NCBI GenBank assembly: GCA_029817715.1
Contig: JARUPY010000249.1
Coordinates: forward strand, 62,001 to 126,000
Length of the DNA stretch: 64,000 nucleotides
Reading direction: 5' to 3'
Source: Melastoma dodecandrum
Taxonomy: Eukaryota > Streptophyta > Magnoliopsida > Myrtales > Melastomataceae
Below, in pieces: positions 12,450 through 24,078 of the stretch (position 1 is its first letter; the number at the start of each line of letters is the position of its first letter). The notes under the pieces are model-generated. The model did no database searches. It was not told the origin of the DNA and was given only the letters and a program-made list of their open reading frames with translations. The position numbers and the translations under genes are program-made.

Positions 12450-13620
12450 ATGTCCTTGCCAGCCCTATGCACTTCTTCTCCCTCTCCTCCTCTGTTTCCT
12501 CTTCCCTATGGGTGAAAACGAGCCGAGTCGAGACTGAATATTTTCAGGCTCGACCTTGGCTCGATTAGGAAAAGTTTGAGCTCGAGCTCGGCTTGAACTC
12601 GATCGAGCTCAAATAATTGAAGCTCGAACTCGACTCGATCCCATCATGGAGAGCTCGAGCTCGGGTCGAAAGGCTCGAATGTAGACTCGAATTTATTAAT
12701 TTATTATTTTTTATTTTTAAATTATTAATATTTATTATAAAAAATTAGGCTCGCGAGCGGTTTGCAAACCATCGAGCTGTAAGTGTTTTAGCTCAAGCTC
12801 AGCTCGTTTCGTTCACGAGCCGACTCAAGTTCGGCTCGAGCTCGGTCAAAATCGAGCTCGAACCGAATTTTGACCGAGCTAGTTCGCGAGCGGCTCACGA
12901 ATGGCTCGGTTCGTTTTTACCCCTACTTTTCCCACCACCCGGTCGGGGGATGATCTCGTCCTCGGCGGAGCTGGCAGCATTGCTTCCTTCGAGTTTGAGT
13001 TCTCGTCTCGGGCTGGGTCGCCAGGTCATGATGCCGCATGCGCTATGATCTCTGCCGACGAGCTTTTCCTCAACGGCCAGATCCGGCCCATGAAGCTGTC
13101 CACCCATCTCCAGAGGCCCCAGGTCCTGGCTCCCTTGGTGGATCTCGCAAACAAGGACGAAGAGGACGGGGATGGCGAGGGAGATTTTAGCAGGAGGGGA
13201 AGGAGTTCAGGACGTTGAAGAACAAGTCGTTGAGGAGGAGAACGAGGTCGATGTCGCCGTCAATGAGGTAGGGTTCTGTCCTATGAGGTAGTGCCGTCAA
13301 TGTCGGCTTCGTCCTCCAGGTCGTCGTCGGCCGGGAGGAGATCCAAGATGTGGGTGTTCCTCAAGGACTTCTTGAGGAGCAAGAGCGAAGGGAGCAGCAA
13401 CAACAAGTTATGGGCGACCACCATCTCCTTATCCCTGGGCAAGGGAAAGCGGCCACAGTCGAACAATGTCTGTCCCAAGGAGAAGTCCAACGGCCCTGTA
13501 GCCAGTACTGGCAACCCGGCAGAGTGGATTAGGAGGGTAAACGGCACCGCGAACAAGAAAGGAGGAGGGGCCTCGAAGGGGGGAAATGGGGTCACCGGTG
13601 GAAGAAGAAGTAGCCGGTGA
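12450..13620 (+). pseudogene. DUF1645-family gene copy, interrupted by a MITE, a frameshift and a stop
   Basis: Recognised from family-specific segments: ADELFLNGQIRPMKLSTHLQ (codons around 13050-13110), then QVLAPL, then an FRTLKNKSLRRRTRSMSP stretch, then MWVFLKDFLRSKSEG (about 13348-13392). DUF1645 proteins are plant-specific and of unclear biochemistry; rice SGL, linked to stress tolerance and grain length, belongs here. The proposed ATG at 12450 opens 19 codons to the MITE target site at 12506, and the frame resumes after it at 12934. A frameshift lies near 13190-13205, and an in-frame TAG follows at about 13270 within a small duplication of an ATGAGGTAG word. The last segment runs open to 13620 without the usual GLLGCLGF-type ending. 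As it stands it should not make a full protein. Confidence 0.7.
12507..12925. mobile_element. hAT-type MITE inserted in the DUF1645 coding sequence
   Basis: The ends read TATGGGTGAAAACGAGCCGA and, on the opposite strand, TAGGGGTAAAAACGAACCGA, giving imperfect terminal inverted repeats of about 20 bases. The flanking 8-mers are CTCTTCCC (12499-12506) and CTTTTCCC (12926-12933), an 8-bp target duplication with one mismatch, as expected for hAT. The interior is rich in GAGCTCG/CGAGCTC words and strongly self-complementary. It has no coding capacity. Confidence 0.8.
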
Positions 13621-14927
13621 GGTAAGCACACAAGCGTAAGCAGTGGGCGGTAGGAGGCGAGGTCTGCAACATCCTTGAGGTTGGGGACCTCTGATGCATG
13701 GAAAAGTCCATCTCCTGTCCATCTTTTTTTTTTTTTTCATTTTGAAGTCGTGTGCGTAATTTAAAAACTACATTTCCAAATGTGGAATGAAGCATAAATA
13801 ATCGATCATCTGCCTGATATCAAGGAAAAAACATCCAACCTGGGGCGGAATACCAAATTCATGTCAATGTGAAAAGGAAAATACAGGCGGATGGCAGGTA
13901 CATGAGAAGAATGCTGCTTATGTATAATTAAAAGGTTATGGCCAAGGGGCACGCAACGCACCCAACCAAAAAATAAAAAGTAAAAAAATAACTAAATAAA
14001 TTGATTCTATGTAACAACAACCCATTTATGGCAGTAGCCGCCCCCCAAGATTTGACATCTACACCAAACTTTGGCTCTACCTGGTTGTTTAAGTCCCCTA
14101 ATTATATTTTGATGATCACATTTTTTTCCATTCTCTTTTTTCACGAACAAGTCAATTATTCCAACTTTGTAGTTTGGATTAGCTTATATTTCGGTTTGTT
14201 GAATTTTCTAGGGAATAATAATCGACATTCCACAAACTCAAATTAACGGACCTGAAAATAAATAAAAAAAGGTTTATTTAGGATATTTTTACACCGCTAA
14301 TTTGGACGGAGACGCCTCCAAATTTCGGAAATGTAAAATTATCATATTTAATCAAGTCTCAATGGTGCAATTTTTTTTTCAATATTCATTTTTCTTGTAA
14401 AAATCAATGTACATTCTACTCATGAAGGCTAAGCCACGAGAATATGAAATCACGAACTTATTCATCTTTTGTTAATTTTATATAAACTATTTAGGTATGG
14501 AAAATTTTAAAACTTAGGGGGGGGGGGGGGTTGTATATTAAAATAATGTGTATAATACTAACCTTTGTTTATTCCATTTTATATGACCTCGAGCAACCAG
14601 ATATCTAACACGACCCACTAACAAAACCATGCGATTTATATAAATTCATGTTACCAATGTGTGTCTAATTTGATTGTGAACATGTTGTGTAAATGAGAAG
14701 TATGTATATCAGATATTGATTTGTCCTGGGAGTTGTAGAACATGTTAACAATGTACATGGTAAAAAAATAAGCTGAGTTGGGCCCATTAGCTGTCCATAT
14801 ATGGGCCGGCCTCGTTTCATGATCTGGGCCTTTTTAGGGCCCAAAATGGTCAATTTCGATCATCAGGACGTTCAGGTGCTTTACAGAACTGGGAGATCGA
14901 CCCGGTGGAGGACCAAGAAGCAAGAGC
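13621..14927. other. Intergenic region upstream of the ATXR4-like gene
   Basis: Contains simple runs (T run at about 13727-13738, G run at about 14517-14530) and AT-rich sequence. GC content rises from about 14770 toward the SET-domain gene, consistent with a 5' UTR. No other gene is supported. Confidence 0.4.
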
Positions 14928-17409
14928 ATGCTCACCCGTCGCGTGCGCCGCACGTGCTCCCTTCGCAGCGTGGGGATGCTACATCTCCGCCGCCTCTCCA
15001 CGGTCAACGACTGGACGCCGCCGTCGGCCGCTCCTGACGCGTCCTCTCCGGCCGGCCCGCCTCCGGTTAGGGTGGCCATCACGGAGACCACCGGTCGCGG
15101 TGTGTTCGCCACTCGGAGCATCGGTTCCGGAGAGCTCATCCACTCCGCCGAACCCGTCGTTTGCCATCCTTCCGTTGACGATCTCCCCACCGTATGTTAC
15201 TCTTGCCTTAAAGCCCTGGATGGCTCGGAGGATCGGCGAACGGCCGCTGGGGTTGCGTTTTGTGGCGAGCGTTGTATGGGGAGGTCGAAGGTGCGTTACG
15301 CTGATTCCGGTCTTCAGTTGGATAATTCGGTTGATGTTAGCTTGCTTTTCGGTTAAGTATTTGACTGAGGATTATTTTATTGCAATTTTCTGTAGCATCT
15401 GCTCACTTTTCTGCACCAAATTCTGATCCATTGCATTACATTTTGAGAAATGAAGCTAAACGATTTTGAGAACTGCATTGGGCTTTATTCCAAACTATGT
15501 CATTTGCGAGTTGGTTTGACAAAGGACAATTGCGGGACAAACGCGAGTAGAAATACAAAATCGTTGAGACATGAAAATTTAGGGCTAAGCTCCTTTCCAT
15601 GAAGCTGATCTGGGGTCCTGTGTATGGTCTTCGTCTGCCTGTGGTCATTGTGCAAGCAAGAATATAGTGTCATGGAGGCGGGCAGCATGGTCAACTGTGC
15701 ATGTTACACGGTGGAGTTTTTGCCATTGAAAATTATGGAAGTTGGAAGACTTCGAGTCAATTCCAAGACAGTTTGGGTCCTGTTAGAATTTTTTGTTTTT
15801 TTTTCTTTGGAATATTTGTTGCTTCCGGCATCATGCATCTTGGTTTTGCTCAAGGTCATCGAAGTACATCAGGTTTCTCTGACGCATGTGCGAGGGATGA
15901 GCATATTTACAAGTGAGCTTAGTCATTCGGTCATTTACAAATATTAATACTCAACATATTAGATTCTGTGAACAGGGTTCTTTTGAAGTTGAGAAGGGAA
16001 TAGATTTTTCGGCCTATCACGACTACTGTCGGTAATGAACTTTCTTCAATTCTTGCTTTTTCCGGGGCCCACTTCGTTTTGCCTTCCTTTCTTGTATCAT
16101 GTCTTCAGCTTTCCTCTTATGGTTTATTGGTGTGAAAGGTAAGATAGTTTGGTTTTCCTATATCTCAAAAGCAAAGTAATAGACATATCCATGTTTTGGG
16201 GCGAAATGAGTTTATTGTGATTTTGATTCTTCCTCATTGAAGCTTTCATGGCTTGAAGTACCCTCTTCTTGTTAAGCGGCTAGCTTGTATGGTTTTAGCG
16301 GGCGAAACACGTGTGGAATGTCTTGACATACTGCAACCAGCTTATTTACCGATGGGGATGATCGTACAGGTCCGATGACTTTCTTATCTTAAACATGGGG
16401 TTAAAATTCATGATGACATTTCAAGTTCAATTTATTGTTTTATAATTTTTTTTACTGTTTTCATTTTGTTAAATGACCTTTCTGGAACACCACATTTCAG
16501 ATAGAGGAAGAGTTTGCATTGCTCAAGAGAGCCTTCAAAGCGGCTGGTCTTATGGATGAAAGGATAGCCTGTATAGTCCATGTAACATTTCCCTTCCTGT
16601 TTCACCCTTCCCTTTAATCAGGTTCCTGTTATTTGCTGATTTGGAGAATTTGTAATATTCATAGTCTTTACGAAGAATTGGTACACTGGCATACTCTCGC
16701 GGATTCGTATCAATGCATTTCGCGTAGAAATTATTGGAAGATCATATGAATCCCTGCTGTCAATGGCAGCTGCATCGGTAGAAGCTGAAACTGCGGTTGG
16801 AAATGCAGTGTACATGCTTCCTTCGTTCTACAATCATGACTGTGGTAATGTCTTTACTTGGTCACTTTACTTACGGCAGCACCTACCCTTTCATTGCTTT
16901 CATTGTGGGGATACTTTCATTCTAACCCTTGAAGATTTGTGGTTGGCTCGGCAACATCAATTTCAGGAAGAAAGAGGGTGTTTCATGTCATAAGGATTTT
17001 CAATTAAAAGCACGAGTTTGCTGTTGACAGAGCGAAACTTGGTCAAATTGTTTTGTGCATGTTGATGTAAACTCTGGTGGGCTTTGTTATCTGTCCTCAG
17101 AATTTGTTGGCTTCTCATCTTCTGCAGATCCCAATACACACATTATATGGTTAGAAAGTGCAGTGGCTCGATTAAAAGCACTTCGTGATATTCAGCCAGG
17201 TACTTCGCTTTCACATGTTTAAGGCCTTAGTTTATGAATGGTGCGTTAGTTTCTTGATACCACAAGACTTCCCAATCGGATCATTCACAGGGGAAGAGCT
17301 GAGAATTTGCTACATTGATGCCAGCCTCAGCCGAGATGCGCGGCGAGCTCTTTTATATCAGGGTTTTGGGTTTCAATGCAACTGTCCTAGATGTTTGTCT
17401 GGTGACTGA
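14928..17409 (+). CDS. ATXR4: SET-domain protein methyltransferase, ATXR4-like
   Basis: Predicted seven-exon gene: 14928-15290, 15976-16031, 16243-16369, 16501-16570, 16665-16844, 17128-17199, 17291-17409. All have GT-AG borders and consistent phases, giving about 328 residues, close to Arabidopsis ATXR4/SDG38. The short donor at 16571 is chosen because it joins IA to FFTKNWY in frame, matching the family's AFLTKQWY. Visible motifs: an Arg-rich N-terminus that could be an organelle transit peptide, GRGVFATR (SET start), paired cysteines CYSC and CGERC (MYND-like zinc site), LPSFYNHDCDPN (the NHSCxPN-type cofactor site), GEELRICYID, and a post-SET CNCPRC near the end. The family is annotated as lysine methyltransferase; the substrate is not known to me. 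All expected motifs are present, so the gene looks functional. Confidence 0.88.
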
Positions 17410-18044
17410 CTAAAACTAAACCAGAACTATGTTCATCTACTTGCTCGACTACTGACTTTGGATTTGAAGCTACTGTTGAATGCTCTTTTGGCTTCATAGT
17501 TTGTTTGACCCTGCGAAAGAACTTCTGGCCGAATGAGGTTACTCGGCACTTAACTGATATCGATCACTTGATGGATTTGAAAATGTTTTGTTTTTCTTTG
17601 TTTTTTTCTTTCTTTCTTGGTAACGCATATTTCTCATTTTAAGTAACAATCCTGTTCAAAGTTGTGCTTATGATATGGTGTTAAGTAGGTTTCCACCATA
17701 AGCTCAATGGAGAGCTGGCCATCTCTACTGTAACTGTTGTTGTTGTGACCACATGCACTTTGATATTGTGTTGCTACGTGGTACTGCTTTTGCACAGATA
17801 AGAAGATCTGAGGAATTCCATATGGAATCCCATAATGTTCAAGTATTTAGTCCGCGAGATTTTTGTATACTGGTGACTTAGTCCTCTGAGCTCATGTTCA
17901 TGTTCCCATTCAGATTTCATCCCATCACTCAATGTCCGAAGACACAGGTATCACCACCACCTTAAGAGAATACATAAATATAAAATCTAAATAAAACATG
18001 CATTATTCGTTGATTTAATCTTCACATGTAATTTGTTAAGGATA
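17410..18044. other. 3' flank of the ATXR4-like gene
   Basis: Likely 3' UTR followed by the spacer to the inverted Gnk2 pseudogene. No coding signal was recognised. Confidence 0.4.
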
Positions 18045-18404
18045 AAACATGTAATTCTGTGGAAGCCGCAGTGATCGTACAAGACTAATTCCGCCCTTCT
18101 TAAGCAGCTCTGCCAATCTGGTGCAGAGATCTTGGGATTACATACCCCACGCACATTCGGCCGATCATTTCCAGCTGCCTCCCACGTGCAATAGTGGTCA
18201 TAGCCACGACTCTGAGTGCATCTAATGACTCGAGGAACACCCAATATCAAGAGTTTCCTGGGTAGTGGCCCCGAGGATCATTGAGGGCATCGCAATTATG
18301 AGTTATCTTGTGAGAGTATTTGGGTAAGCCATCACCTTCACATTCGCCTCGAGATATGTTGCAAAGCAAATGATAAATAAAATGATCTCGTAGCGCTAAT
18401 CCAT
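18045..18404 (-). pseudogene. Gnk2/DUF26-domain pseudogene, inverted copy
   Basis: Third Gnk2-type copy, on the minus strand. The family start word ATGGAT lies at 18404-18399 and is followed at once by TAG. The DPRGHYP segment is in one frame and GVPRVIRCTQSRGYDHY in another, with an apparent one-base insertion near 18260. The domain motif keeps its first cysteine (GVCNPK), but the second position is Trp instead of Cys (PDWQSC). The C-terminal part after DHCG is lost. A TATTTATAAG box on the minus strand at about 18459-18468 may be a relic of its promoter. Start, frame and a disulphide residue are all damaged, so it cannot make a normal product. Confidence 0.8.
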
Positions 18405-19098
18405 GAATCGGTATATATGATATGATAATTCTTTGTGTTCTTTCTTTCAAGCATTACCCTTATAAATACGGGGTTAAGATTAATGACAGTTGAAGTAATC
18501 CAAATTTCCTCCTTTCCTAAGACATTCGGACAAACTTATTTTAGTTAGTAAGATTCAGCAAACTTATTTCATGTTCATAATCGTCCTAGTGGTAACAGAA
18601 ATAGTCCTTCAAGTGTTGTAATAATATTATCAAGATGAAATGTTCTGACATCACGGGTGACGCAGCCACAGGATCAACAATCCTCTGGCGGCAATTCTAT
18701 GTCCTTGTAGACAACTAGTCTTCAAGATCGAGGGAATTCACAGAGCTCGAAGATCACTTATGCCAACTAGTGCCGCTTACGTCACTAGGTCGCATAGCTT
18801 TCTTCGATCTTCTCCAAGAAAGATAATTTCGTTTCCATATTATTCGTAATTTTTTCGAATCGACTTTGAATATCAATAGGAAGTAAAAGAAAAGCGTGAA
18901 GGCTAGGAATGTACATTTCAAATTATACATAAAAAAAATCAATCATCAAATGCTAAAAAGGTCGATCCTTTCAAATCGAGGCTTGCAATCTGAAAGTTAC
19001 AGTTTCATTTTCATCCTAAAATTCTATGGGGATGAAACACGTTCTTCCCAACTTTCTTACAAGCTATGCTGCAGCCAACATCTATTTCCCGTCTTTGG
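18405..19098. other. Spacer upstream of the FAR fragment, nothing recognised
   Basis: I looked here for the missing 5' exons of the fatty acyl-CoA reductase and did not find a recognisable NAD-binding motif. Confidence 0.4.
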
Positions 19099-20001
19099 AA
19101 ATGATGATCGACAAAATGCGCGGAGACATCCCCATTGTCATAGTTCAGCCCAGCATCGTCGAGAGCACTCTCAAGGAGCCATTTCCTGGATGGATGGAAT
19201 GAAACAGGATGATGGATCCTGTCGTCCTGTACCATGGCAAGGGGCAGCTAACTGGATTCCTCGTTGACCCGGATGGAGTTCTCGACGTGGTGAGTTTGGA
19301 AAATTTTTTACTTAAATTATACGTTAGTCAAAGACTACAGATAGGATAACTCCTCCACAGGTCCCTGTCGACATGGTAGTCAATGCTACCCTTGCAGCAA
19401 TCGCGAAACACGGGAGCACTGGGAAGTCAGGTATCAGCATGTATCAGATCGCTTTGTCGGTTGTGAACCCTCTCATGAATCGAGAGCTGGCCAGGTTGCT
19501 CTATGAACATTACAGAGCATCCCCTATAATGGATTCCCAGGGGAGGCCTATTCCAGTCTCCTCAATGCAGCTGTTCAGCTCCATGGACGAGTTCACGGAC
19601 TTCCTCCATCGCGAGTCCTCTCAAAGGAGTGGTCTAGCGGCCAAATCCGTATGGAACGCGAAGGTCTCGCAGCAGTTTGAAGTCATTAGCAGGAAATTGG
19701 TGGAACAAGCTAAGAACTTAGCAAGCCTATACGAGCCGTATACATTCTACCGTGGAAGGTGAAGCAACATCACCCATCATCCATCAACCAAATACTCTCA
19801 TTACACATGAATTTGACAGTGCCCATGACATGCAGGTTTGACAACAGCAACACCGAGCAACTGATGGAGAGCATGTCCGAGGACGAGAAAAGGATGTTCG
19901 GATTCGATGTCAGAAGCATAGACTGGAATGATTACATAACCAACGTGCACATCCCGGGGCGGAGACGTCACGTGATGAAAGGTAGGAACTTGGTTAGGTA
20001 A
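19099..20001 (+). pseudogene. Fatty acyl-CoA reductase (FAR / male-sterility type), 5'-truncated with a nonsense codon
   Basis: Alcohol-forming fatty acyl-CoA reductases reduce acyl-CoA to fatty alcohols for wax, suberin or sporopollenin. Only the C-terminal part is present, in three exon-like pieces: about 19099-19289, 19361-19758 and 19836-20001. Splice borders and phases fit. Seen: MMIDKMRGDIPIVIVQPSIV, KEPFPGWME, GKGQLTGFLVDPDGVLDV, then VDMVVNATLAAIAKHG, and the FAR_C ending with YEPYTFYRGRFDN and MFGFDV...DWNDY. The codon after GWME at 19200-19202 is TGA, where family members normally have glycine. The N-terminal Rossmann region with its GxxGFxG motif (roughly the first half of a protein near 490 residues) is not visible upstream. 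Most likely a partial duplicate that lost function. Confidence 0.8.
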
Positions 20002-20493
20002 AAGGACAATAGTTGCGACCGCAGTCGTATGGCACACGTATAAATAGTCTCCTTCCAACGTCAGTTGTGGTCTCACTTTGTAAATTTATAGCTTGACACA
20101 AGAAACTGTAAAATCTCCGAGTATGTCAGGTCTCATAATCTGTACTGCATTGACACCGCAAACGGGTACGACTGCAATTCTAAACCCAATGGATCACTAG
20201 AATTTTTAGAAAGATCTAATAATAAATAAAAGTATGAGCTTGGATAAAAAAGGGGAGAAAACCGATCCATGTACTGAGCAATTCTTGTGAAGTTATTAGA
20301 CCTATCGCTTTTGCGGCAAAGAGTACAAGGGATCCTAACTATCTCCCTATAATCACCGAGATCTCGGTCCACTATGACTGAGCGAGATTATCCTAGTTAG
20401 AGAAGTTATTTTCCTCGGATAACAAAGCTAGGGAAAAAGAGAGGTTGTTACAACTAGTGTATGCAGTTTTTGTCACCTGAGTAGGAGTCGTCA
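20002..20493. other. Convergent 3' region between the FAR fragment and CCR4
   Basis: Noncoding sequence between two features whose 3' ends face each other; probably includes the CCR4 3' UTR on the minus strand. No other signal was seen. Confidence 0.4.
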
Positions 20494-23400
20494 TCATCGT
20501 CTAGATCTAGGCTTGCATTTGAACTCGGCCAGGAGTGCGATATGGTCAGAGGACCACTCCTGTGAAGGCAGGACCGTGTTTTTTCTTAAGCTCTCCTCAT
20601 CCAGGAGCTCCAGTAAGGATTCAACAGTAAGAGTGTCCGCTGCATCACAAAATACAACAAGAAATAGATGCATACACATATTGACGGTGCAAAGGATTGG
20701 AGAATAACAAATTGGAGCTTCGAGGAAAAAGTACATCTCAGAAATCTCACCAGTGTAAAAAATGTAATCCAAGGTGCCAATAAAATCCCTTGTACAGTTA
20801 GTAAACAGTGGTTCGTTGGTTGTGGTGTCCATCCTCCTCTTTTGCCGCTCCAAGAGAGGAGTCCCACCAACTCTTGCGAAGGATGAGTAAGCACTGACCT
20901 GCATAACCCATCACCAAATTCGTCAAGCTACAACAACCACTATAACATTATATTTTCTTGACCATCCACTCCCACTTCCGTTCTAAAACAACAAGAGTTT
21001 AGGCAGTGGTCAGATGAATACCAGAGGCAACTGATGAGACAACTTGCTAAGAGGACGCAATATCCCTAGAGGATCAACTGTCAAATCCATATGTGCTGGG
21101 TCGACCTTCCCCATGGCGACCAGACAATGTGACGCACTACGATGAGTTCAGCCAGGAAAGCGATCAGTTAAAAACAGCATGTTTTTTTCACATTACAAGA
21201 TTTCGTTAAAAGAACAGTGACAGCAGACAAACCTTCCCGGAACTGAATTAAAATCTCCACAAACCAGCATGGGGATATCAGCACTGACCGATATCTTTTC
21301 TAATCCCTTCAAAAGCGTGTGAATCTGAAAGAACAAATGAATGATACAGCATATACTTATGCCTGAAGTGAATATAGATTCTCAAACTCAGAGATATTCC
21401 CCAAAGATGACACAAAGTGTTAACCTGCCAAAGCTTTACGTCTTTCAGGTCCTGGTGGACATTGATGTGAGTATTCGCCTGAAGAAAAACTTGTCAAACA
21501 TTCACTATCTTTCTTTGGAATAGTCATTTGTGCATAGGTAACAGTTGTTCACTACAACTATGGTATTACACAACTTATCATGCAATGATACAAAAAGACT
21601 AATAAAAGCCATTCCAACGGATGAAGTAGAGAAGACCTATAGGAACATAAAGACAGAATCAGCAGACAAAGTAAAGTATAAATTCCTACCACACAAAGGA
21701 GCTGTCGCTTTCCGAGGTTATCACCTCCATAACCGATTTTTGACTCCAGAACAGCAATCAGGGCAACATTATCCTGTCACCAATGCTTGTCAATACAACA
21801 TCTGTTGTAAATAACAAATTGAAGGGATCTGCTTGCTGGAATACAAGAAGGTTATAAATCAAATACATCAATTAAAAAGGCGTCCCCGATGCACAAGGGG
21901 AGTGGGTGGCGGTGGGCATATTTACTTCACACTTGCGTTATTTTCCCATGGCTCTGTCATCACCAAGGCTCGTAGCTGCCTCTTTTTATGACTGTGATAA
22001 GAAAATAGTAATATAACTAAACAGGAGAAGATTATCCACCTTAATCATTCTGTTTAAAGCAGCTTTTTTTTGTGTACTGGGAACCACGGCATCTGTAAGA
22101 GATTGGGCAGCTTTATTAAATTCAACCTTCACAGGAAAAGTATTAACTTCTTTCAGAACCCCCTATAAAGATAAAAAAGAACTGTGGAAAATGGCCAAAT
22201 TGGGAAAGCTATGGCACCTCATATTTCTTAACATTTGAAAATCTGTCTCTACGAAAAAATGTTGCACAACCATCAATCAATTCATTCTTCCCAGTGTAAA
22301 CCTGCAAGAGATGAACATATTAAAAAATGAAAGTCTGAAACAAAAACTTAGAAGAGCAGAAAAACTATATAGCTTTTATAAAACCTCATTCGTCCTTCTC
22401 TTGTATAAAGCCTCATATCCATGCTTATCCAGTTCGGGTGCGAAGAATTCCTCAAAGTGATTGCTTTGTACCTGAGAGTCCGTATACCGACATAGAAAAA
22501 TGATTAGCTGACAAACTGGAACCAGTGAAGCAAATGGATAACACATTCCCATACCTCCTGAAGACAAACAATATCTGCCCGGTAAGTAACAATTTCTCGA
22601 AGGAGATTTTGTCGGCGATAAGGCCAAGAAAGGGCCCAGGAAGGGCAGTAACCATATAGCTCATCCGAGGCATATCGGTCAGCCAAAATATTGTAGGAAA
22701 GCACCGTGAAGTTGCCAAAAGTAGGGCGAAAATCTGGCCCTGAGTGGCCCAAAACATCGACCCCGCTGACAGTGATCAACCTTCTGGGAACAGGCGAAGG
22801 AGCAGGGATGACATGGCTAGTCAGTGAAGGATAGGGTTTCCCAATGGGAAGCTTAGTTTCTGTGTCCAATACAATACACTCAAACCGAAGTTTATGACCA
22901 ATGTCATCTGCTGTTGGTGTATAGGTCTTTGAGTGTCCCACTTCAATTAAGGTTTCACCTTTACTCTGATGGGCGGCTGTAGAAGGATATAAAGGTGCGG
23001 AACCATTTGTCAATATGGAGCTAGATAGAGAACTGGAAAAAGAATTAACAGTTCCTGCTCCTGAACTATTTGGCCTTCCAAATAACTCTTCCTCCTCATT
23101 TCCATTTTCACCTGCAGCAATAGCAGCATGTTCGTGCAGAACACGGTGATGTTGCCATGCGTCTGAGAAGCACTTAGGAGAACAATGGTAACTTTTTGGA
23201 AGAGGTATATTGGCCTTGACACAGCCCATACACTGCAATGTTGCTTGCTCAGATGGATGAACACTACAGGTAGCTGGGCTTTTGTCACTTTGTATTCTAT
23301 ACCTGCAAAACCAAATGCAAGTGAAAAACAAAAGCTGCTTCATGAGTTTTCATTCAGTGATGCTTCCACCCAACAATTAATTTATCAACAATTATTAATC

Positions 23401-24078
23401 GCAAACGACTGTCGTGAGAGTAGCACAGCAGAAGACAAGACCTGGACAATTCTTTCTAAAAGCCAACAATTTTTATTGCATCATAGAGGAGTCCTACAAT
23501 CTTCTTGACCAATGGTAGGGGGCAGTAGCAATGTTATAATTGCATGATTAAACGGAAAACCATCTAATGGCAGACTCGCTACCTAACGTTACGCTCATTC
23601 AGATGCAATCATTTACCTTCATGTCTGAGGTGCGACAGTCAACCTCAGAATAAAGTTGAACCACCTAAAAGTGCAAATTAGCAGGTGCAACATATAGTCA
23701 ATAGGACGAGACAAGAGTTATTAGGAAAAAAAAATGAAAAAAACTATGCTAAACCGATCTAAACAAAAAAGAAATGAGTATGATATTTTCATACAGACAA
23801 GGAGGACAAATCAACCATCAACAACAGTTCATCCACCCGCGCGACTCAGTTAAACAGCCGTGGAGACCCAAACCAAGGAATCCGGGTACCAGAAAACAAA
23901 ACGTGCGCCAAACATGCAGTTACCACTTATATCTCAAGAAGTGGCCGTGGACGGGGCTAGACTCGGTGACATCATCCGCGTACAGGGTGTTATCAGAGGC
24001 GCGGAGCACGAAAGGAGTAAGCTCGCAGCCTACGATAGGAATCTGAGGGGCTAGGTGCACACGCAGCTCGCTCAGCAT
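20494..24078 (-). CDS. CCR4: CCR4-type poly(A)-specific ribonuclease (deadenylase), CCR4-1/2-like
   Basis: Catalytic subunit of the CCR4-NOT deadenylase, which shortens mRNA poly(A) tails. Eleven exons on the minus strand: 24078-23924, 23302-22555, 22471-22385, 22301-22218, 22126-22040, 21773-21690, 21478-21425, 21324-21233, 21136-21022, 20898-20751, 20639-20494. GT-AG borders and phases are consistent, and the exons total 1800 bases, or 599 residues, near Arabidopsis CCR4-1. The N-terminus (MLSELRVHLAPQIPIVGCEL) and a Cys/His-rich MYND-like zinc region (CSVHP...CMGC...YHCSPKC...HH) are the plant-type front end. The EEP nuclease domain follows with LSYNILAD, CLQEV (metal-binding Glu), LVCGDFNS (Asp/Asn), FIGTLDYIFY (Asp) and SSDHIALLAEF (catalytic His). 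All catalytic residues are present. Exon 5 uses a weak-looking acceptor (GTGAAG). Probably functional. Confidence 0.92.

Noticed and set aside
13281..13795. Minus-strand open frames up to 116 codons opposite the DUF1645 copy
   Set aside because: They are antisense shadows of the conserved plus-strand DUF1645 segment.
14834..15190. Minus-strand frame of 118 codons opposite ATXR4 exon 1
   Set aside because: Antisense shadow of a GC-rich true exon with SET-domain similarity.
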